From: an uncultured Alphaproteobacteria bacterium
GTDB taxonomy: Bacteria; Pseudomonadota; Alphaproteobacteria; RF32; CAG-239
Assembly: GCA_944390915.1 (NCBI GenBank)
Contig: CALXRS010000014.1
Location: 1 to 45,154 of the forward strand
Reading direction: 5' to 3'
Length of the DNA: 45,154 nucleotides
Shown: positions 40,525 to 45,154 of the stretch, one piece after another
Layout of the letters: every line of letters begins with the position of its first letter
Position numbering within the stretch: position 1 is the first letter of the stretch
The notes under the pieces: generated by a model
Seen by the model: only the letters and a program-made list of their open reading frames with translations
What the model was told of the DNA's origin: nothing
The model's database searches: none
Made by a program: the position numbers and the translations under genes

Positions 40525-42957
40525 ATGAGTATATCCAAATTAAAAGACAAACAGCTTTATACGGTGTGCGATCCGCAAAAGTTTGATTTTGCCAGCACGG
40601 CGGAACTGGCGGAACGTATGTCCGCCCTCGGGCAGGACAGAGCCATCAGTGCGGTAAAGCTCGGCGTCAACATCAAATCGAAAGGTTACAACCTTTTTTG
40701 TCTGGGACCCGAAGGCACCGGCAAAACCAGCCTGGTCAAACGTATTCTGGAAGAAACGGCCAAAGACCGCCCCACTCCTCGCGACTGGGTCTACGTATAC
40801 AATTTTGACGAGCCGTATAAACCCAAAAGCATCAGTTTTCCGGCCGGCACGGCCTGCGAATTTGCCAAAGACATCGACAAATTGGCGGAAGATTTCAGCG
40901 TGGCCATTCCCGCCGTGCTCGACAGCGACGAATATAAGGCGGGTTTGAGTATTATCCGCGAAAAATATAAACAGAAAAAAGAAGAATATCTGCGCATTTT
41001 GCAGAAAAAAGCCAAAGGCAAAAGCGTCTCGCTGCTGCACATGCAGGTCGGCTTGGTGGTGGCGCCGATGAAAAACGGCGAAGTGGTGACGCCGGAAGCC
41101 TTTGAAGAGTTGCCCGAAGAAGAAAAGCAGCAGCTGATGGAAGACTTGAACCAGATGCAGGAGGAAATTGAAAAAGCCGCCAAAGATCTGCCGGAATGGG
41201 AAGACCGCCAGCGGCGCGAAAGCGGGCTGCTGCGCGAAAAATTCATTAAAATGGCGGTCAAAAATCCGATAGACACCCTGCGCCAGAAATATAAAGGGCA
41301 TCGCGAAGCCGTCGAGTTCTTGAAGAATATCCAAAACCACATTGTCGGCAACATAGACGATTTTCTGCCCGAAGAAAACCCCGCGCCGACGGAAGAAGGC
41401 GACGCTTTGTCCGTGCTGTTGTCGCGGATGAACAAGCCCGAGGAAGACAAATTTGCCAAGTTCAAAGTTAACGTGGTGGTCAAAAACGAGCCGGATTCCG
41501 GCGCGCCGATAGTCCACCTCGACCACCCCACTCAGGGCAATCTGGTCGGCCGGGTTGAGCGCATCCAGCAATACGGCGCCCTGCTGACGGACTTTACCCT
41601 GATAAAAGCCGGCGCCCTGCATCGGGCCAACGGCGGCTTTTTGCTGATAGACGCCCGCAAGCTTTTGTTGCAGCCCTATGCTTGGGATTCGTTGAAACGG
41701 GCGCTGGCGTCAAAATCCATCAAAATCGAATCTCCGGGGGACGAAACGAGCTTTACCACCATTTCCCTTGATCCGGAGCCGATCCCTCTGGATGTCAAAA
41801 TCATCCTGACCGGCGATGAGGAGCTCTACGACCTGTTGTCGGAAAAGGATCCGGATTTTTCGGACTATTTCAAGGTGGAAGCGGATTTTGGCACTTTGAT
41901 GGACAGAACCAGAGAAAACGAAATCGAATATGCCAAACTTATCGGTTCGCTTTCCAACAAGAAAAAACTGCGTTCGCTCAACCGTCAGGCGGTGGCGCGG
42001 ATTATCGAATATTCGTCGCGGCTGGCCGAAGATTCGCGCAAACTGACGGCGCATATTGCCTCCATCGGCGACCTGCTGCGCGAAGCCGACTATTGGGCAC
42101 GGGAGTCAAACTCCAAACAGATCGGCAAAAAGCATATCGAACAGGCTATTTCCGAACAGATCTACCGCAGCGACCGCATTAAACAGGCCATGCTGGAGCA
42201 GATTGACGACGGCACCATCATGATTGACGTCAAAGGCGAAAAGGTGGGGCAGATTAACGGTCTGGTGGTTTACAATTTTTCGCGTTTTTCATTCGGCAAG
42301 CCGGCGCGGATTACCGTTCAGGCGCGTATCGGCAGCGGCGAGTTTGTCAACATCGAGCGCGAAACGAACATGAGCGGTCCCATCCACACCAAAGGCGTGT
42401 TGATTTTGCAATCTCTTCTGGCCAACAGGTTTGCCAAAACGTCGCCGTTGTCGCTGTCGGCCTCGATTGTGTTTGAGCAGTCTTACGGCGGTGTGGACGG
42501 TGACAGTGCGTCGTCTACCGAATATTATTGTCTGTTGTCGGCCATCGCCGGCCTGCCGATTAAGCAAAATATTGCGGTAACCGGTTCTATCAATCAGTTT
42601 GGCGATATTCAGCCGATCGGCGGCGTCAACGAAAAGATAGAAGGCTTTTTTGATGTTTGCAACCATCGCGGGCTGACCGGCGACCAGGGGGTGATTATTC
42701 CGCGGACGAATGTTCCCAACCTGATGCTGCGCGAAGATGTAATTGCCGCCGTGCGGGAAGGAAAATTCCATATTTATGCCATCGACACGGTAGATGACGG
42801 CATCGAGATTTTGACCGGACGCAAGGCCGGCAAACCGAACGCCAAAGGCGAATATCCGAAGGGAACGGTAAATTATCTGGTCAAACAAAGCCTTGAAAAA
42901 TATCAGCAGCTGCATACCATGTATGCCAAAGAGGCTTTTATGAATCTTGGCAAATAG
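40525..42957 (+). CDS. Lon-family (LonB-like) ATP-dependent protease
   Basis: An 810-residue protein of the COG1067 type: an AAA+ core near the N-terminus with P-loop GPEGTGKTS (about 64-72), a long coiled-coil insertion (about 140-270), a second AAA-like segment with VKIILTGDEELYDLL, and a C-terminal Lon protease domain. The catalytic dyad appears as Ser661 in GVDGDSASS and Lys704 in GGVNEKIEG. This group lacks the N-terminal substrate-binding domain of classical Lon and is widespread in bacteria; substrates are unknown. A GGCGGAAAGG Shine-Dalgarno precedes the start. A bidirectional terminator follows. Confidence 0.95.
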   Translation: MSISKLKDKQLYTVCDPQKFDFASTAELAERMSALGQDRAISAVKLGVNIKSKGYNLFCLGPEGTGKTSLVKRILEETAKDRPTPRDWVYVYNFDEPYKPKSISFPAGTACEFAKDIDKLAEDFSVAIPAVLDSDEYKAGLSIIREKYKQKKEEYLRILQKKAKGKSVSLLHMQVGLVVAPMKNGEVVTPEAFEELPEEEKQQLMEDLNQMQEEIEKAAKDLPEWEDRQRRESGLLREKFIKMAVKNPIDTLRQKYKGHREAVEFLKNIQNHIVGNIDDFLPEENPAPTEEGDALSVLLSRMNKPEEDKFAKFKVNVVVKNEPDSGAPIVHLDHPTQGNLVGRVERIQQYGALLTDFTLIKAGALHRANGGFLLIDARKLLLQPYAWDSLKRALASKSIKIESPGDETSFTTISLDPEPIPLDVKIILTGDEELYDLLSEKDPDFSDYFKVEADFGTLMDRTRENEIEYAKLIGSLSNKKKLRSLNRQAVARIIEYSSRLAEDSRKLTAHIASIGDLLREADYWARESNSKQIGKKHIEQAISEQIYRSDRIKQAMLEQIDDGTIMIDVKGEKVGQINGLVVYNFSRFSFGKPARITVQARIGSGEFVNIERETNMSGPIHTKGVLILQSLLANRFAKTSPLSLSASIVFEQSYGGVDGDSASSTEYYCLLSAIAGLPIKQNIAVTGSINQFGDIQPIGGVNEKIEGFFDVCNHRGLTGDQGVIIPRTNVPNLMLREDVIAAVREGKFHIYAIDTVDDGIEILTGRKAGKPNAKGEYPKGTVNYLVKQSLEKYQQLHTMYAKEAFMNLGK

Positions 42958-42981
42958 GCGGCCAACCATGCCTTAAAAAAC

Positions 42982-43010
42982 AAAAAACCGGTCGTTCAAA
43001 CCGGTTTTTT
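42982..43010 (+). terminator. Bidirectional intrinsic terminator
   Basis: An eleven-base stem (aaaaaaccggt at 42982-42992 with accggtttttt at 43000-43010) has a seven-base loop and T-runs on both sides. It serves the Lon-like gene (plus) and, overlapping its last codons, the convergent CCA/poly(A) polymerase gene (minus). Confidence 0.9.
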
Positions 43011-44231
43011 TGTTTCCTGCAGGGTTTTCAGCAGCTCGCCGCGGGTTAAATTGAAACCGCTGTCGAACCAGAGTGTTTCCAGTCTGTCGCGGGCGGCGCC
43101 GATATTGGCGTTGCCGGTAATGCCGGCATGGATGATGTCTTTGCCGCTCAGCGGAAAAACGGGTACCACGGATTCGCGAATTTCCTTTATCAGCCGCGGC
43201 AGTTCGGGGTTGTCCGCGACGTTTGCGGCTTCTTCCGTCAGCAGACAGTCCAGACAGAAGTCCTTGCCGAAGAGGTAAATGTTTTGTTTTTGTGCCGTCG
43301 GTCGGTTCAGTTTTTCCGCCCCGCATTTATTTTCGGCCAGCCGCACCAGATGTTCTTTTTGCTTTTTGGTCAGTTTCAGGCGCAGGGCAATGTTTTCCGC
43401 CAGCGTCTTGTCGGGTCGGGCAAGGACAAACAACCGCCGTATGGGGTCGGGAGAAAAAGCATATTTTCGTTCCAGCGCAACAAGTTTTCGCAGCTTGTCG
43501 GGAAAGGGCTGCCTGCTCAGTTGATCGGCTAAAATGCCGTTTGCAAACATGAGTTCCAGCACGGCGGCGGCGTTGTCGGTCAACAGGATTTTCAGAAATT
43601 CGTCACGGATTCGCTCGGCCGGCAGTTTTTTCAATCCGTCGGCGTTTTCCCTGCAGGCTTTAAGGGATTTTTCGTCAACGGGCGCCTTGCCGTAAAGCGA
43701 ATAAAAACGGAAAAAACGCAAAATCCGGCTGCAGTCTTCTCTTATTTTCGCATTGGCGTCGCCGATAAAACGGATAACGCCTTTTTCCAGGTCTTCAATG
43801 CCGTTGTAATAGTCAAAAACATTGCCGTTTTCGTCGGCATATACGGCGTTGACGGTCAAATCGCGGCGGGAAGCGTCTTCTGCCCAGTTGTCGGTAAATT
43901 CGATTTTTTTATGCCCGCGGGCATCCGTTTGCTGTTTTTTGAGCGAGCTGATTTCCAGCAGCATGCTGCCGGCTGCCACCCCCAGCGTGTCTGTTTTCAA
44001 CCCGACGGGCATGGTGCGGATTCCGGCGTCTTCGCAGGCTTCGGCCAGTTCGTCGGGCGACAGATCGGTGGAAAGGTCGAGGTCGCCGACCGGTTCGCCG
44101 GCCAGGGCATTGCGCACGGCACCGCCGACAAAACGGGCGACACCGCCGTGTTCGCGGATGACCTTGAAAATTTTTAACACGTCGACATTGTCGGTGATGC
44201 GTCCGATGTCAAGATAGTGATCTCTAATCAT
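42996..44231 (-). CDS. CCA tRNA nucleotidyltransferase / poly(A) polymerase family protein
   Basis: A 411-residue class II nucleotidyltransferase. The NT domain has GGAVRN (where the general family has G-G-x-V-R-D; the Asn spelling is common in alphaproteobacteria), DLDLSTDLSPDE carrying the D-x-D metal site, RRDLTVNAVYAD and the ILRFFRFYSLYG segment. The following helical region matches the RNA-binding part. It either adds CCA to tRNA 3' ends or polyadenylates; in alphaproteobacteria this type is the CCA-adding enzyme. The start is ATG 44231 after GGCGGAAG; the frame continues upstream to 44552 but without conservation. It diverges from ialB, and its last codons are part of the terminator at 42982-43010. 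Confidence 0.93.
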   Translation of the reverse strand: MIRDHYLDIGRITDNVDVLKIFKVIREHGGVARFVGGAVRNALAGEPVGDLDLSTDLSPDELAEACEDAGIRTMPVGLKTDTLGVAAGSMLLEISSLKKQQTDARGHKKIEFTDNWAEDASRRDLTVNAVYADENGNVFDYYNGIEDLEKGVIRFIGDANAKIREDCSRILRFFRFYSLYGKAPVDEKSLKACRENADGLKKLPAERIRDEFLKILLTDNAAAVLELMFANGILADQLSRQPFPDKLRKLVALERKYAFSPDPIRRLFVLARPDKTLAENIALRLKLTKKQKEHLVRLAENKCGAEKLNRPTAQKQNIYLFGKDFCLDCLLTEEAANVADNPELPRLIKEIRESVVPVFPLSGKDIIHAGITGNANIGAARDRLETLWFDSGFNLTRGELLKTLQETKKPV

Positions 44232-44345
44232 AAAACTTCCGCCAAAAATTTTTGTACTTGTATTGTTAACCGTTTTTAGATAATTTTCAAATACAATAAA
44301 ACAAATTTTAATCCGGTGTTCATAAATTTTAATGTGAGTTCTGTT

Positions 44346-44849
44346 ATGAAAAAACTGTTTATTGCGGCTGTTGCGCTTCTTTTCACCCTTGATGCCCGCG
44401 CCAATACGCCGAAACTTTTGGGCGAATTTAACGACTGGTCGGCCTTTTACTATCAGGACGGCAAAAACGTGGTTTGCTATATGGCTTCCAGTCCTCAAAA
44501 AGACGAAGGCAAATATACCAAGCGCGGCGACATTTATGTGGTCATCACCCATCGTCCGGCGGAAAAGAGCTTTGACGTGGTCAATTTTGTGGCCGGCTAC
44601 ACCTATAAGCGTGATGCCCGCGTGGTTGTCAAAATCGGCAAAACCACCATTGATAAAATGTTTGTCGACGGCGACAAAGCCTGGGCCGTCAGCGAAAAAA
44701 CGGACAAACAGCTGGTCGAGGCCATGAAAAAGGGCGAGCGGATGATTGTCACCGGCGAGTCTTCGCGCGGCACCGCCACCAAAGACACCTATTCTCTTTC
44801 CGGCTTTACCGCCGCTTATCGCGCCATCAGCGCCAAGTGCAGAAGATGA
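44346..44849 (+). CDS. Invasion-associated locus B (IalB) family protein
   Basis: A 167-residue secreted protein with a signal peptide (MKKLFIAAVALLFTLDARA, cleavage about residue 19). It shows the IalB family pattern: W-x-x-F-Y-Y with the first Cys (VVCYMASSP), a central beta-rich region (KVxVKIGKxxFxxxF-like stretch around VVVKIGKTTIDKMFVDGDKAWA), and the ending DTYSLSGFTAAYRAISAKC with the second Cys. Named for Bartonella erythrocyte invasion, but widespread in free-living alphaproteobacteria with unknown role, so no virulence should be inferred. The start is ATG 44346 after GTGAG; an upstream frame from 44316 is rejected. Its stop overlaps rlmN (ATGA). Confidence 0.88.
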   Translation: MKKLFIAAVALLFTLDARANTPKLLGEFNDWSAFYYQDGKNVVCYMASSPQKDEGKYTKRGDIYVVITHRPAEKSFDVVNFVAGYTYKRDARVVVKIGKTTIDKMFVDGDKAWAVSEKTDKQLVEAMKKGERMIVTGESSRGTATKDTYSLSGFTAAYRAISAKCRR

Positions 44850-45154
44850 GCGACAAAATCGAATTAACCGACCTTTCCAAAGAGGAACTGATCGCCCGCC
44901 TGCAGGAGGCGGGCGAGCCGGCTTTTCGCGCCAAACAGATATGGCAGTGGGTTTATTTTTACGGCAAGACGGATTTTGCCGAGATGACCAATCTGTCCAA
45001 GCCGTTGCGGCAAAAACTGGCGGATAATTTCACCATCTGCCGCCCGCAGAAGGTTGCCGTCCAGCTCTCAAGCGACAAAACCCGCAAATGGCTGTTGGCA
45101 TTTGCCGACGGCGAAAAAATAGAAACGGTTTACATTCCCGAAGCCGACCGCGGC
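44846..45154 (+). CDS. rlmN: 23S rRNA/tRNA adenine-C2 methyltransferase RlmN, 5' part
   Basis: RlmN is a radical-SAM enzyme that methylates C2 of A2503 in 23S rRNA and A37 of some tRNAs. Only the first 103 codons are in the window. The visible part has the N-terminal helical domain (LSKEELIARLQEAGEPAFRAKQIWQWVYFYG, typical) and the strand before the radical-SAM core (KWLLAFADGEKIETVYIPEADRG); the C-x3-C-x2-C motif would lie just beyond the edge. Its ATG overlaps the ialB stop as ATGA, so it is translationally coupled. The ialB-rlmN pair is common in alphaproteobacteria. Confidence 0.95.
   Translation, partial: MSDKIELTDLSKEELIARLQEAGEPAFRAKQIWQWVYFYGKTDFAEMTNLSKPLRQKLADNFTICRPQKVAVQLSSDKTRKWLLAFADGEKIETVYIPEADRG

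Noticed and set aside
40540-41622. Minus-strand open frame of 360 codons opposite the Lon-like gene
   Set aside because: It is antisense to a well-supported protease frame, and its Phe-rich composition is an artefact.
44229-44552. Longer N-terminus for the CCA/poly(A) polymerase frame, to 44552
   Set aside because: The upstream 107 codons are unlike the family and overlap ialB. A GGCGGAAG Shine-Dalgarno sits properly before ATG 44231.
1-45154. Search for tRNA genes, transposases, prophage genes and CRISPR arrays
   Set aside because: None found: no integrase or transposase motifs, no regularly spaced direct repeats, and the intergenic spaces apart from oriC are too short or lack cloverleaf-like sequences.

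Overview
The window looks like the replication-origin neighbourhood of an alphaproteobacterial chromosome of moderate GC content. The class assignment rests on gene order and family type: coaE-dnaQ lies beside rho, the mnmE, mnmG, rsmG, parA and parB genes run in that order, hprK encodes only the short kinase domain, a Mic60/mitofilin-like gene lies beside tsaD, ffs-dnaX-ybaB-recR form one block, a PBP-activator lipoprotein diverges from rsmI-yraN, and IalB is coupled to rlmN. Nothing seen allows placement below class. No tRNA, rRNA, transposase, prophage or CRISPR array was found.

Layout. Positions 1-10,500 hold a HIT-family gene and ftsK (minus), fabD-fabG (plus, with a clear terminator), tsaD-nth (minus, overlapping), a mitofilin-like gene overlapping an ADP-dependent sugar-kinase homologue (plus), and coaE-dnaQ (minus, overlapping). 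Positions 10,495-11,002 form the only long non-coding gap. It carries three perfect and three near-perfect DnaA boxes, AT-rich stretches and a TTAA-N7-TTAA (CtrA-type) motif, so I call it the probable oriC. To its right come rho, a membrane protein and a HAD phosphatase (minus), mnmE, a membrane-anchored methyltransferase (minus), mnmG, an HD-PHP-PHP gene cassette, rsmG, parA and parB. Two perfect parS sites lie inside the mnmG and rsmG coding sequences. Then follow a membrane-anchored nuclease-fold protein, tsaE-hprK, mlaE-mlaF, radA and cvpA (plus), then an ankyrin-like secreted protein and, read leftward, the 4.5S RNA gene, dnaX, ybaB and recR. From 31.7 kb to the end come a PBP-activator-like lipoprotein, rsmI-yraN, tsaB, a PAS-repeat membrane protein, a Glu/Lys-rich protein, a membrane-anchored TPR-like protein, an EEP-like membrane protein, a Lon-family protease, a CCA/poly(A) polymerase, IalB and the 5' part of rlmN.

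How the genes fit together. Most genes serve chromosome replication and segregation (oriC, parABS, ftsK, dnaX, dnaQ, recR, radA) and RNA maturation (tsaB/D/E for t6A; mnmE/G; rsmG, rsmI, rlmN, CCA polymerase). The least ordinary elements are an A10 tract in dnaX where slippage in either direction gives immediate stops (a likely tau/gamma switch), the HD-PHP-PHP insertion between mnmG and rsmG, an archaeal/eukaryotic-type ADP-dependent kinase homologue, and several proteins that keep a recognised fold but have lost key residues or domains (HIT, SNase-like, EEP-like, and a PAS sensor without a kinase). I did not see a convincing wholly new multi-gene defence or metabolic system; the HD-PHP-PHP cassette is the closest candidate.
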